A DNA stretch of 64,000 bases from Liquidambar formosana (lineage: Eukaryota; Streptophyta; Magnoliopsida; Saxifragales; Altingiaceae): positions 17,315,043 through 17,379,042 of the forward strand of contig CM077822.1 of NCBI GenBank assembly GCA_039720395.1, given 5' to 3'. The stretch's first letter is position 1, and every line of letters begins with the position of its first letter. The translations under genes and the position numbers were made by a program. Shown here in pieces: positions 1 through 10,346 of the stretch. The notes under the pieces were generated by a model that searched no databases, was not told the DNA's origin, and was given only the letters and a program-made list of their open reading frames with translations.

Positions 1-341
1 TGATTTTAACAAACGTTCCTTTTAAGTAGTGTAAATTAGGTGCATATGCAACTATATATAGCTAGGAAAGAAAAAGTAAAAATTTTACCCAAATAGGCAA
101 CAAAAAAGAAAAAAGTGGAGAGGCAGTCATTAATCTGCCACTTCAAATTTGCTGCATCAACTCTATCCTTATGTTTCTTTGTGTGTCAAGAAGGTTATCC
201 AAACATTTTCCAATATAATCAGCTGGACATACATAAGACTATTTCGCCTAACTGATGGAAAATTGAATGCAGGATCTTTCACACATTGAGGCATGAGTCT
301 CAAGAACCATTAATCTATCTTTTGGGATTATTTTGTCTTCC

Positions 342-380
<39 letters not shown>

Positions 381-589
381 TTTTTTCCTTTTCTTTATAG
401 TAAACATTCTTTGTAATCAAGAATGTTCTATTGTCATTCAATGTAGAAACCTTACAACAACTAATTAATTAATATAACAGAATTAAGGCTACTGGGCCAA
501 TATATGGAACGTTCCATATAGCAGAATTAACCTTACAATCGTTGAATTATTTGATGAGCACTGCTCTTTAATTTGACCCATGGAAAATG
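1..589. other. Left flank, no gene seen
   Basis: AT-rich non-coding DNA with no convincing gene. It holds a run of 38 C at 343-380. Part of the stretch around 137-200 (caaatttg.tgcatcaact and following bases) resembles 12866-12915. The text around 530-556 (ccttacaatc.ttgaattatt) resembles 14166-14190. Both matches lie upstream of the SPH gene at 11245-11664, so this flank may be part of an old segmental duplication. Confidence 0.5.
343..380. repeat. Poly-C homopolymer, 38 bp
   Basis: An uninterrupted run of C on the plus strand, followed by a short T run. Runs of this length are prone to length error in both replication and sequencing. On the minus strand it is a G run that could form a G-quadruplex. 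Confidence 0.9.
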
Positions 590-594
590 CTATT

Positions 595-826
595 TGTTAC
601 CGTGTACTGAATAACATGGGATTTCCCCATGTTCTGTACAGCTGTACCCATGTACAGCTGTATAGCTGTACCGTGTACTGGTATACAGCTATTGTTACTA
701 TTGTACAACTATTTCCCTATTCTTTCATACCTATATATAGGTGCCTCATGTACATGTATTATTTAGATTATATACAAGGGTTTTCACCCACTTCTCCTTT
801 CTTCATTTCTATGTTTGAATCTAATA
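595..826 (+). repeat. 5' LTR of copia element
   Basis: This 232-bp repeat begins tgttaccgtg and ends ctaata. It matches 5690-5897 except for scattered substitutions and a 24-bp expansion built from repeated tgtacagctgta motifs around 640-670. A TATA-like ctatatatagg lies near 731-741 and would drive transcription of the element. Confidence 0.93.
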
Positions 827-840
827 TGGTATCAGAGCCA
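827..840 (+). other. Primer binding site (initiator tRNA-Met)
   Basis: The sequence tggtatcagagcca directly follows the 5' LTR. It is the usual plant copia primer binding site, complementary to the 3' end of initiator methionine tRNA, where minus-strand DNA synthesis starts. Confidence 0.95.
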
Positions 841-1195
841 AGTTTGGTCCTCTGAAGTTTTTTTTTTCTCTCCCATTTCCAGTGACGACCAAGCCGAAGC
901 TTTTTCGTATTTTTCAGGTACGTTCTGCCCATCCCCCAACCCTTGCACCACATCCAATTGCCTCGCCTCTCTCTGCTCTACAAAAAGCCGTCAACCAGAT
1001 CCCCAGAAAAAGCCCCACGCGCCTGCACGCGCCACCCCTTTGAAGGCGCGTTAGATCCACGCGCAAATAGTTCTCTCACGCGCTGCCACGCGCCATCTTC
1101 ACCCAGCTCCTCAACGCTTACGTCAGCGCTTACGTTAGCCGCGTGTAATCAGTGCTTACGTCAGTGCCACATCATCGCCACACAGACGCCACACA

Positions 1196-1396
1196 GCTGC
1201 CACGTCACTGCCACGTCGTCACTGCCACGTCATCATTGCCACGTCATCAAGTGCCACGTCATCAACTGCCACGTCATCACTGCCACGTCATCACTGCCAT
1301 GTCATCACTACCACGTCATCATTGCCACATCATCACTGCCACGTCATCAACTGCCACGTCATCAATGCCACGTCATCAGTGCTGCCACGTCAGCCC
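1196..1396 (+). repeat. CCACGTCATC tandem repeat in copia leader
   Basis: About 14 degenerate copies of a 13-15 bp unit, (t)gccacgtcatca(n), fill the untranslated leader between the primer site and gag. The units contain an ACGT core with CACGTCA, which resembles plant bZIP binding sites. Nearby at 1084-1195 are looser forms (gccacgcgcc, acgtcagtgcc). The repeat is open in two frames, but the peptides are simple repeats and unlikely to be proteins. Confidence 0.9.
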
Positions 1397-1529
1397 TAAT
1401 TCACCCGGTTGCTTTTTTCTCCATATTTAAGCCATTTTCAGCAAACAGACAGTCATTCTTAGGTATTTTTGGCCTTCTGAATTCATTTTTGAGCTCTTTT
1501 TTGCCTAATTGCACTCCGAGTGTGCAGTT

Positions 1530-3086
1530 ATGAGTACTTCAGAGCTTGCTGTCAATATCCCTTTGGTGTTAAATGGCCAAAATTATGTTCTTTGGGCCCA
1601 AGCCATGTCGGGCTACCTTCGAGGTCACAAACTCTATAGAATTGTCACGGGTGATATCATTGAACCAACGAAAGGGCCAAAAGAACTTGACACCAAATTT
1701 GTGGATCGTCTTGAAGAGTGGGACAGTAAGAATCAGAAGATTATCTCTGCGTTCCGCAGTACCTCTATTCCATCCATTGGTATGCAGTTTGGCCGTTTTG
1801 AAACCGCCAAGGCTGCTTGGGATTTCCTTGTCGACCGCTACACCACTGCTGGTCTATCTCATCAGTACCAGCTCCTAGACCAACTCCATCGCATGCGTCA
1901 AGAACCTGGAGAAGCAATTGACAGTTTCCACTCTCGCATGCAGGCCCTTTGGGATCAATTGGCCGCCTCAGAACCGACTTGGAGCTATTCTCAGGATACG
2001 ACCAAGTTTCTCAGCTATCGAAATCAGCAGCGTCTGATCCATTTTTTGATGGCCTTGGATGATGTATTTGAACCTACTCGTGCCATTTTGCTTCATCGCA
2101 CTCCATTACCGACTCTGGAAAGTGCTGTTTCTGAACTTGTTGCATATGAGACTCGCCGCTGCACTCGACTTCCTCCTTCTACTGAAACTGCTCTTGCAGC
2201 TCCCTCAGCACCGAACCATACTGCTCTGGCTACTCCTCCTTCTGGGCATCCCTCTCTATCAGGCTGCAAATTCTGTCATGAGCTTGACCATACTCTGCTT
2301 CACTGTCCTACTCGAGTCTGCAAGCATTGTCACAAGCGCGGATCAGGCCATTTCCTACATGACTGTCCCCGTAATCCAAATCCACAACCTCGCAATGACC
2401 GTTCCAGAGGCACTTCATCTCGGTCTAATAGGTTTAAGCCTCACCATCGCTCCACTGCTGCTGCTGCTACTAAGGATTCTTCTCCATCTACCTCTCCTAC
2501 TTCTTCTCTTTCTAATGCCGATCTTACCGCTTTTCTCGAACAGGTCCTTTCTACTCCTGGTAATCCTCCTTATACTGCTCTCTCCATTACACCAGGTACT
2601 TCCTCTTGGTATTTTGATTCCGCCTGTTATAATCATATGACATCTGATCACTCACTTTTCACTACTAAAGCTCATACCTCCCATCTTCCTGCTATTCATA
2701 CTGCTGATGGCTCTCACATGCATGTTAATCACATTGGACAAATCTCTAACTCAAAAGTGTCTCTCCCTGATACTTATTTCATTCCTCAACTTACTTTAAA
2801 TCTTATTTCTGTGGGACAACTTTGTGATCTTGGTCTTAATGTTACTTTTTCTTCTACTAGTTGTCTTGTACAGGATCCAAAGACGGGACAGACCCTTGGG
2901 ATCGGCCGTAAAGTTGGATGTTTATTTGAACTGGTTAACCTCCACACTCCATCCCACCTTCCCTCTACCACTCACTCCGCTGCTGCCTCAACTCCTCCCT
3001 CTTTAACTCTTTGGCATGATCGCTTAGGACATGTTTCTTTTAGTCGTTTACAAAAACTGGCCTTAGTAGCATCTTGGGCCCTGTAA
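1530..3086 (+). pseudogene. gag-pol: Copia gag, protease and GAG-pre-integrase (broken 3' end)
   Basis: The first ATG of the open frame is at 1530 (MSTSELAVNIPL); the frame upstream has no ATG. The product is the capsid (gag, UBN2-type) domain, which packages the element RNA. Two zinc knuckles follow at about residues 245-280 (CKFCHELDHTLLHC, then CKHC with HFLHDC). Next comes an aspartic protease-like region near residue 362, where the motif reads WYFDSACYNHMT instead of the usual DSGA. Last is the GAG-pre-integrase motif LWHDRLGHVSF near residue 493. The frame ends at a stop at 3084-3086, just after a frameshift near 3061-3066. The altered protease motif may mean weak or absent protease activity. 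Confidence 0.92.
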
Positions 3087-3222
3087 TTAATAAACATTAT
3101 GATTGTTTATCTTGTCAGCTTGGTAAACAACCTGCTTTACCTTTTTCTAATAGTGTTCTGTTTCTGATGCCCTATTTAACTTAGTTCATTCTGATATTTG
3201 GGGTCCCTCTCCTACCACCACC
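3087..3222 (+). pseudogene. Frameshifted link between GAG-pre-integrase and integrase
   Basis: This stretch encodes the integrase zinc-binding region (YDCLSCQLGKQPALPF) in a frame different from both gag upstream and pol downstream. Two single-base shifts, near 3061-3066 and near 3155-3160, account for it. The pol frame is open again from 3154, where SDALFNLVHSDIWGP carries the first integrase catalytic Asp. These lesions prevent a continuous polyprotein in this copy. Confidence 0.82.
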
Positions 3223-5676
3223 ATGGGTGGGTCCAAGTATTTTGTTATCTTTATTGATGATTATTCTCGTTTTACTTGGATTTACCTCATGAAGCATCGC
3301 TCTGAACTGAAACAGCTTTACTATAACTTTGCCCGCATGATTACCACTCAGTTTTCGCGTCCTATTAAAATCTTTCGTGCAGATAATGCTATGGAATACC
3401 GCACCACTGACTTCCTGCAATTTCTTCAACAACAAGGCACCCTTCCTTATCGTTCTTGCCCAGGCACCTCTCAGCAAAATGGTCGTGCCGAACAAAAACA
3501 TCGTCACATTTTGGACACTGTCCGTTCTCTTCTTCTCTCTTCCTCATGTCCTGAGCATTTTTGGGGAGAAGCTGCTCTCACCGCCGTTTACACCATCAAT
3601 CACATTCCCTCTCCTGTTATTGATAATCAATCTCCCCATGAACAGTTTTATGGTACACCTCCTAACTACCGTACTCTCCGTATCTTTGGCTGTGCCTGTT
3701 TTGTGTTACTTCAACCACATGAACGTACCAAGCTTCAACCTCGTGCACGTCTCTACTGCTTCTTGGGTTATGGGATAGAACATAAAGGCTATAGGTGTTG
3801 GGATCCTATCTCCAAACGCCTTCGTATTTCCCGTCATGTGGTCTTTTGGGAACACAAAATGTTCTCCTCCCTCTCCAAATTTCATCTCCCTACCTCATCT
3901 ACTCTTTCTCTATTCACTAACCCCTCTATTCCTTTATTTTCTGATGATGTTGACACAGGTTCAGACGCACCAACTATGGCCCCTCCTGCAGTGCCCGTCC
4001 CACCTGACGATCCTGATGCTCCTGTTCCCACTACTCCCCTAGCTCCTCCTGTTCTCGATTCCTCTCTTCGCCGTTCTACTAGGGTAAGAACACTGCCAGT
4101 CCATCTTCGTGACTTTCATTGCTTCTCCACTATTCTTTCTCAGCATGAGCCTCAATCTTATCGAGAGGCTCGTACTAACCCTCTTTGGCAGCAAGCAATG
4201 GATGATGAATTACAGGCTTTACACCAAACTCATACTTGGGACTTGGTTAATCTCCCCTTGGGCAAACATGCCATTGGTTGCAAATGGGTTTACAAGATCA
4301 AGACCCGCTCTGATGGATCTATTGAACGCTATAAGGCTCGCCTCGTTGCCAAAGGCTTTACTCAAGAGTATGGGATTGACTATGAAGAGACCTTTGCTCC
4401 CGTCGCCCGTCTTACTTCTGTCAAGAGTCTCTTGGTTGTGGCCGCTGTCCGCCAATGGGGGTTATTTCAGATGGATGTTAAGAATGCATTTCTTAACAGT
4501 GATCTTCATGAAGTTGTCTACATGCAACCACCTCCTGGGTATGATCATCCTCTTAACCAGGTCTGTCAACTCCGTCGCGCCTTGTACGGTCTCAAGCAAG
4601 CTCCTTGGGCCTGGTTTGCCAAATTCAGTTCTGTTATTGGAAATTTCAATTTTACATCTAGTCCCTATGACTCCGCTCTTTTTGTTCGTCAGACTGATCA
4701 TGGCACCACTCTTCTGCTTCTCTATGTTGATGATATGATTATCACTGGTGATGACTCTACTGGCATTTTTACTCTGAAACAGTTTCTTCGCCAGCACTTT
4801 GAGATGAAGGATCTTGGTTCCCTTAGCTACTTTTTGGGTCTTGAGATTTCTTCTAATTCTCGGGGATACTATCTTTCTCAAGCCAAGTATGCTTCCGATC
4901 TCCTCACTCGTGCTAATCTTACTAATAGCAAGACTGCTTCAACTCCTCTCGAGCCTAATGTTCGTCTCACTCCTCTCGATGGTACACCCCTCCATGATGC
5001 TACCTTGTACCGACAGTTAGTTAGCAGCCTTGTTTATCTCACTGTCACTCGGCCCGATCTTGCCTATGCAGTACATCTTGTCAGTCAGTTTATGTCTGCT
5101 CCTCGCTCTTCTCATTATGCAGCTGTTCTCCGGATCCTTCGGTATATTAAAGGTACCCTTTATCATGGTCTTCATTTTTCTGCCGACTCTTCCCTTGAGT
5201 TGCGTGCCTACTCCGACGCTGATTGGGCAGGTGATCCGACTGACCGACATTCTACCACTGGCTACTGTTTCTTTCTTGGCACCTCCCTTATTTCTTGGCG
5301 TAGCAAGAAGCAAACTGTCACCGCCCGCTCTAGCACTGAGGCTGAATATCGTGCTCTCGCCGATACTACCCAGGAACTTCTTTGGCTTCGTTGGCTTCTT
5401 ACTACTATGGGGGTTCCGCTTCCAACAGCTTCTGTTCTTTACTGTGACAATTGCAGTGCTATTCAAATTGCTCATAAAGATGTATTTCACGAACGCACCA
5501 AATATATCGAAATTGATTGTCATTTCATTCGTCAACACATTAATAGTGGCACTGTGCATCTCCTTTCCGTCCCCTCCACAGATCAGCATGCCGACATCTT
5601 CACCAAAGCTCATCCCCCAGGATGCCATCTCGATTTAGTTTCCAAACTCCAATTGGTCTCTACACACCCTCCTTGA
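3223..5676 (+). CDS. pol: Copia pol: integrase, reverse transcriptase, RNase H
   Basis: An 817-codon open frame, uninterrupted to the stop before the 3' LTR. Integrase core: DDYSRFTW near the start, the second Asp in FRADNAMEY, and Glu in GTSQQNGRAEQKH. Reverse transcriptase: KWVYKIKTRSDG, then FAPVARLTS, and the catalytic YVDDMIITG at about 4723. RNase H: AYSDADWAGD near 5210 and TEAEYRALA. Together these would copy the element RNA and insert the cDNA. The first ATG at 3223 falls inside the integrase, so in life this was the tail of a gag-pol polyprotein, and on its own it is a remnant. Confidence 0.93.
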   Translation: MGGSKYFVIFIDDYSRFTWIYLMKHRSELKQLYYNFARMITTQFSRPIKIFRADNAMEYRTTDFLQFLQQQGTLPYRSCPGTSQQNGRAEQKHRHILDTVRSLLLSSSCPEHFWGEAALTAVYTINHIPSPVIDNQSPHEQFYGTPPNYRTLRIFGCACFVLLQPHERTKLQPRARLYCFLGYGIEHKGYRCWDPISKRLRISRHVVFWEHKMFSSLSKFHLPTSSTLSLFTNPSIPLFSDDVDTGSDAPTMAPPAVPVPPDDPDAPVPTTPLAPPVLDSSLRRSTRVRTLPVHLRDFHCFSTILSQHEPQSYREARTNPLWQQAMDDELQALHQTHTWDLVNLPLGKHAIGCKWVYKIKTRSDGSIERYKARLVAKGFTQEYGIDYEETFAPVARLTSVKSLLVVAAVRQWGLFQMDVKNAFLNSDLHEVVYMQPPPGYDHPLNQVCQLRRALYGLKQAPWAWFAKFSSVIGNFNFTSSPYDSALFVRQTDHGTTLLLLYVDDMIITGDDSTGIFTLKQFLRQHFEMKDLGSLSYFLGLEISSNSRGYYLSQAKYASDLLTRANLTNSKTASTPLEPNVRLTPLDGTPLHDATLYRQLVSSLVYLTVTRPDLAYAVHLVSQFMSAPRSSHYAAVLRILRYIKGTLYHGLHFSADSSLELRAYSDADWAGDPTDRHSTTGYCFFLGTSLISWRSKKQTVTARSSTEAEYRALADTTQELLWLRWLLTTMGVPLPTASVLYCDNCSAIQIAHKDVFHERTKYIEIDCHFIRQHINSGTVHLLSVPSTDQHADIFTKAHPPGCHLDLVSKLQLVSTHPP

Positions 5677-5689
5677 GTTTGAGGGGGGG
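5677..5689 (+). other. Polypurine tract of copia element
   Basis: The purine-rich tract ttgaggggggg lies directly upstream of the 3' LTR (starting about 5678). It is the expected primer site for plus-strand DNA synthesis. Confidence 0.88.
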
Positions 5690-5897
5690 TGTTACCGTGT
5701 ACTGAATAACATGGGATTTCCCCACGTACTGTACAGCTGTACCGTGTACTGGTATACAGCTATTGTTACTGTTGTACAGCTGTTTCCCTATTCTTTCATA
5801 CCTATATATAGGTGCCTCATGTACATGTATTATTTAGATTATATACAAGGGTTTTCACCCACTTCTCCTTTCTTCATTTCTGTGTTTGAATCTAATA
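5690..5897 (+). repeat. 3' LTR of copia element
   Basis: This 208-bp repeat begins tgttaccgtg and ends ctaata. It lacks the 24-bp expansion found in the 5' LTR. The target-site duplication ctatt follows at 5898-5902. Confidence 0.93.
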
Positions 5898-5902
5898 CTA
5901 TT

Positions 5903-6407
5903 TGAGCCATATATTTTAGTCCATAATAAAATCCTATATATATGAGCTAACGCAATTATTTGATGAATAAATTTGTACCTTATATAAGCTCAAGGATTTT
6001 AACCATCATGAAGCAAGCCGTACGTGTAGAGAGAATTCAATATTGGTGGGTACGTTGGTTTTCTCTCTACAGCACAGGTTAGTTCACGATCTGTTGTTAT
6101 AGGAAATCTGTTATGTGACAAGCACAATCATAGTAATGAAAAACCCATGACAAAAACATAAGAGTTATGTAGTTCGGCAAAATGCCTACGTTCACAATAA
6201 GGAAAAGATCAAATCTGCTATAATAAATAACGATTACATACAAAACTGTACCAGTTTCTAGACAGGCCCCTTAGCCTAGCCTCTTAGAATCTAGTAATAA
6301 ATAAATACAAGACACCTCACAACAAAATCTCATCTTTATTGTAAAAATGGGTGCAGTGATGGGAGATGGATTCCTGCTTTGTAGTAACAATTGATGTAGG
6401 ACTGGCC
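5903..6407. other. Non-coding, possible repeat remnant
   Basis: No gene seen. The phrase cacaggttagttc at about 6074 recurs at about 18240 in the window, and the text gttcggcaaaatgcctacg (about 6172) looks like a decayed dispersed repeat. The element type was not established. Confidence 0.35.
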
Positions 6408-6650
6408 CTTGTGGCTTAGCTGTATGTACCAAGATGGGGTGTACGTAGTCTGAATAGTCCAAGGTTCGAGTTCCACAAATTCATTGAGATTAGTCATGAA
6501 AGTTCTAGAGCATGCAGGCTAAGAACCTTAGTGGTGGAACACTGTTAGTCCTACAGTGGAGAAAGTGTTTTCCTTAAAATGGCCGGAGACTGTATGCTAG
6601 AGCCCCACACACACACAAAAGAAATAAAAAAATAAAAAAATAAAAGAACA
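6408..6650 (+). mobile_element. Probable tRNA-derived SINE
   Basis: An A-box-like tggcttagctg at 6412-6422 and a B-box ggttcgagttcc at 6463-6474 are spaced as in a Pol III promoter. The downstream body ends near 6617 and is followed by an A-rich tail (6618-6648). Part of the body (aacactgttagtc.tacagtg) recurs at 20767-20787. No tRNA can be folded from it with confidence, so it is read as a SINE and not a tRNA gene. Confidence 0.5.
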
Positions 6651-8429
6651 GTTCTTTGTAATGAGTGATCGATGATTGTAATTGCTAAAAAAATAAGCTA
6701 AAGTGACAAACGCATGTCAAATTGAGAAGACACTCTTTATTTATTTCTTTATTTTTGGTGAAAGTAAATACATATTCTTTTTGGTTTACATAACCAAAAA
6801 GAAGCTACTTGTAGAAGTGAGAGACGATTGAACTTTTAAACTAGATCTCTTTAGACACGCTCAAGTACTCGATAGAGTTTGTGCCCATATAGCCAGACAG
6901 CCAGTCCACTTGTGTGAAATTAAACCCCTATATTCAAGATGACTTTTTTCCCATGACCACTGCTATACAAACAATGATATTTTTTAAAGAGAAATATCTT
7001 CCTTTTATATTTAAATAAATAAAACCAAAAAACCCACCACCATCTCATTATTGTTTGAAAGGGAAATTATAAAAACAACTTCTAATTACAGCACCTGACG
7101 TGGCATAAGTTGACTCATAAAATTAAATATCCTTCAAGTCATTCAATATCGTCACAAGAGATTCATATTAATTGTCACATTAGGTGTTGTTTAAACGATG
7201 CTGTATTATGGTGCTACGTATAGCATTGGTCTTTTCAAAGTGAACGTCCTTATGCATCGGTTTTTTATGATAGTTTTCTACACTAATTATATACTGTATA
7301 ATTTATTTAACTTGCCGATAATTGATTTGAATGATGGTTTTATGGGTATGGTTTGTTTGTTTGTTTGTTTGGCTGGTCAATTTAGGTTGGTTTGTTTGTT
7401 CAGCTTTGGGTGTAGTGAGTGTTTCTTGTATCTCTATGGTTTTCATCCCCAACAAAATTTTATTTTTTATTGACCTCAGGAGAAAAATAAATAAATGGAA
7501 AAGTGCCATAAAACCTAATTGCGCACGCCTTATTACGAAAGCAATGCCAATTTGTAGTGTCAGTGCTGCAAGTTGCTTATTGCTTATCAGCTTATGTGAC
7601 TCAACCAGGCCCTTCTACACTTTCACTTTCCAAAAGGCCCTTCACTCTATCCTATCACGACGCCTATTGAAGAGGGTATGATTGTAATTGACAAACAACT
7701 GAGTGGATATGGGAAGGGGCTGCCCGTCGTGTAGTCAATCCAAGTGCCCATCGAGCTCAATTCATGAATAATAATAAAAAAGAAACCACTTGCGCGCATT
7801 TGTTTAATTAATTCTACATGTTAGACTATGTCATAACATACCTGTAAAAGAATATACCCTAGGTATAAAAACTAGTACCACAAAATATAAAGACATTCTC
7901 AAGATTATTTAAAATGGAAAACATCTAAATAAAACATCACTCATAGTGCATTTGGACGATAGATTTATAAAAATGATTTTGATTAAAATTGGATTTCAAT
8001 GCTGAATTATGAAAATAGCAAAAGTGATGGATGAGATTGAAATCCCATCTCAACCCAAATCTTTTTTACAAATCTCTCATCCAAATTCATCCACTAGATA
8101 ACTACACTAGCCATTACTACCTTTATGCTTGATGATCCATAGTGCTGCATCCACTAAGTAGCTAACCGAGCCATTACTATTTTTGGAAATTACATAGGGG
8201 TCCATCTTCAAGAATTTTATTACCTTTATGAAATTTGGAGAGTGACCCTTTTCACATGATTTTCGGCTTGGCCTTCCAACTCTAACTTAATCCATTTATA
8301 AATCAAGTCATATTTTTTGTAATAAAATATGACTTTTTGATAAAAGCTTTAAAACTTATCAGTCCCACATCAGTTGACAGACACAGAAGATATTGCTCTC
8401 TTACATCAATTGACAGACACAAAAGATAC
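6651..8429. other. Non-coding, AT-rich
   Basis: No supported gene. It holds a TTTG/TTGT microsatellite near 7350-7370. Near 8362-8420 a unit containing catcarttgacagacac is repeated twice, about 44 bp apart. Short open frames here show no recognisable domain. Confidence 0.4.
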
Positions 8430-8430
8430 G

Positions 8431-8712
8431 ACATCTCCAATAGTATGCTAAAAGATATGTTATTACTATATTTTAGCAATAACATACGTTATTGCTACTC
8501 CAGTATAATGGTGTACTAAAGGGTGTGTTAAAAATAACAATAACACACATTATGCAAAAATAGCACAAATGTGGTTAGAAAAATGAAAGGGATGGTGGTT
8601 GTGCCAAAAAAATTATATATTATGTCATTTACATCATTGGGATACATTGTATCAAATTATCATGTGCTAAAGTAGTACAAGCAAAATAATACAGAACACT
8701 AGAGATGCTCTA
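8431..8712. mobile_element. Possible MITE
   Basis: The left end (catctccaatagtatgct) and the right end (reverse complement gcatctctagtgttctg) are similar inverted ends of the common plant MITE type with a gcatctcc motif. No target-site duplication was confirmed. Confidence 0.4.
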
Positions 8713-9392
8713 AGTAAGCATACCCACACGAGCACTGCCCACCACAACTCAGATCAACCATGTTATGCATGTATGTAGCTTGCCATTATGGGCTTATCGA
8801 TTTTATTTTATTTTATTTTTTTAGGCTAAATGAGGGGTATCCCAAGCCATTAGTCCAGACTAATCCTCCGTGATGCACAAACCACTCGTAAGTCTGTGCA
8901 TCTAATAGTATACAACTACAAACTCAAATCCGAGATCAATAGTTCTTGAGCCGCAATCCTTTGCTATGTAAACTACCCTCATGGGTTATATTACATAACC
9001 GTTGGGCCTCTTATTACAGCCCAATTGATGGCACTAACTGTTTAGGTTCGCCTTCATAAACCCACGACGATCGGTCCTGAGAACCTATATATATATATAG
9101 TTATATACTAGGCTTCTCCCAATTTGACAAAATGTGAGAAACATAAGCTCTTCCATTCTATCATCTTTCTCCATGTATCTCTTCTAAAGAAAACCTCTAA
9201 TGTTTATCATTTTTTCATATAATCCCCCTAAAGAAATATCATTGCAATATTAATTGTTCCCCAAATCACATTGGTCATTTAATAAAATAACCATTTCTCA
9301 TTAAAAAATAAAAAATAAAAAATAAATAGAATAACCAAAATTTACAGAAATAGCATAATCTATCAAAATATATGAGACCTAACAATTCCAAC

Positions 9393-10338
9393 TAAGGCTG
9401 CAACTTGGTTGGGTTGAGCCCGCCCAACTTGAACCCAACCCGGTTAATAGACGGGTTGAACAAATAGTTTTCATACATTAGGAAGGGGGTTGGTAAACCC
9501 GAACCTGACCTTTATAATATCTAATTTTTAAAAACATTTTTATATGCATTAAATATGATATCATATGGTTTTTAACTATTGGTCATTTGGTGTGGACATA
9601 GAGGGCTTGTATGAGAAATTGCTAGAGGAAGATGTGCAATTGGCTGGAGAAAGATGTGCAGCTAGATTACCTTCTATTGTTTTTTCTTCCTTTTTTTTGG
9701 AGGGGGTGTTAAAAAGGGAGCTTTATTTAGACTGTTAGCCCTAACCTTGTATTTAGTACCTATAAAATCTCTTCTCTTCTCTTAGCAAGAAAAAGAAAAA
9801 ATTTGTAAAATCTACTAGAATCATGAGATTATAATCCATATTTGACCTAAAAGGCTCTTTAAATAAGTGTCCATGAATGTTAATTTTTCTTATTTTTCTG
9901 AGTTAATTATTATCATTTTGGCATCAGAGTACTCTGCCGCCACTTTTATTTTCTTTCCCCATCCCCCATTGACTACTAACGAGTAACACCGTTGATTTTA
10001 TTGAAGTAGGTTAATCAATTGAGTTTGGATGATTAAGATTTGTAAGCATATGTAACAATGCATTTTTATTTTATTGAAACAAGTTTACTAAAGATGAAAA
10101 ATAAAAAATGAAATTAATAAGCTAACCCGTATAACCCGCCCAACCCAACTTCAACTTGCTCAACTCATGTTACCTATGCCTAACCCATGCTCGCCCAACC
10201 CGAGCATGGGTTAAGCTTGGGCTAGGAAAGTTCAACCCGAAGTATGGGTTGGGTTGGGCTTGGGTGTAAGGATTTACGCTTAGGTTTGAGCTTGGGTTGA
10301 CCTCTTAACCCGCCCAACCCACCCAAGTTGCAGCCCTA
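9393..10338. mobile_element. hAT-type non-autonomous element with 8-bp TSD
   Basis: The ends are inverted: taaggctgcaacttgg on the left and, as reverse complement, tagggctgcaacttgg on the right. Both ends are rich in gggttgggc/aacccgcccaac. The 8-bp duplication attccaac flanks it exactly at 9385-9392 and 10339-10346. There is no transposase, so it would depend on an autonomous hAT. An LTR-like block sits inside (9707-9915). Confidence 0.88.
9707..9930 (+). mobile_element. LTR-like remnant inside the hAT element
   Basis: A polypurine-like ggaggggg precedes tgttaaaaag at 9707. About 209 bp later the text ends tatca (9915) and is followed by a degenerate copia primer site (tggcatcagag, 9919-9929). 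The order polypurine tract, LTR, primer site suggests the shared LTR of two joined elements or a heavily deleted copia. The call rests only on these short motifs. Confidence 0.35.
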
Positions 10339-10346
10339 ATTCCAAC

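Larger units (their letters stand above)
595..5897 (+). mobile_element. Ty1/copia LTR retrotransposon, nearly complete
   Basis: Full-length copia element in the order 5' LTR, primer binding site, leader, gag, protease, integrase, reverse transcriptase, RNase H, polypurine tract, 3' LTR. The 5-bp target-site duplication ctatt is seen at 590-594 and 5898-5902. Both LTRs start TG and end TA. The copia order (integrase before reverse transcriptase) is clear. The LTRs differ by about six substitutions over 208 aligned bases plus one 24-bp indel, which suggests a fairly recent insertion. The coding region is interrupted between the GAG-pre-integrase and integrase domains, so this copy is probably not autonomous. 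Confidence 0.96.

Noticed and set aside
286..468. Proline-rich open frame
   Set aside because: The proline run is only the 38-bp C homopolymer.
1196..1396. CRISPR-like regular repeat
   Set aside because: The units are directly adjacent, with no unique spacers, and lie inside a plant retrotransposon leader.
943..1533. Open frame rich in CHVI/TATSSLPRH repeats
   Set aside because: It is a translation of the CCACGTCATC tandem repeat in the copia leader, not a protein gene.
4109..4738. Second frame inside copia pol (about 209 codons)
   Set aside because: It overlaps the reverse transcriptase in another frame and shows no domain.
5017..5628. Antisense frame over copia RNase H (about 203 codons)
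   Set aside because: Shadow of the coding strand; no domain and no promoter seen.
6412..6474. tRNA gene
   Set aside because: A and B boxes are present, but no cloverleaf with acceptor stem could be made; a SINE is the better reading.
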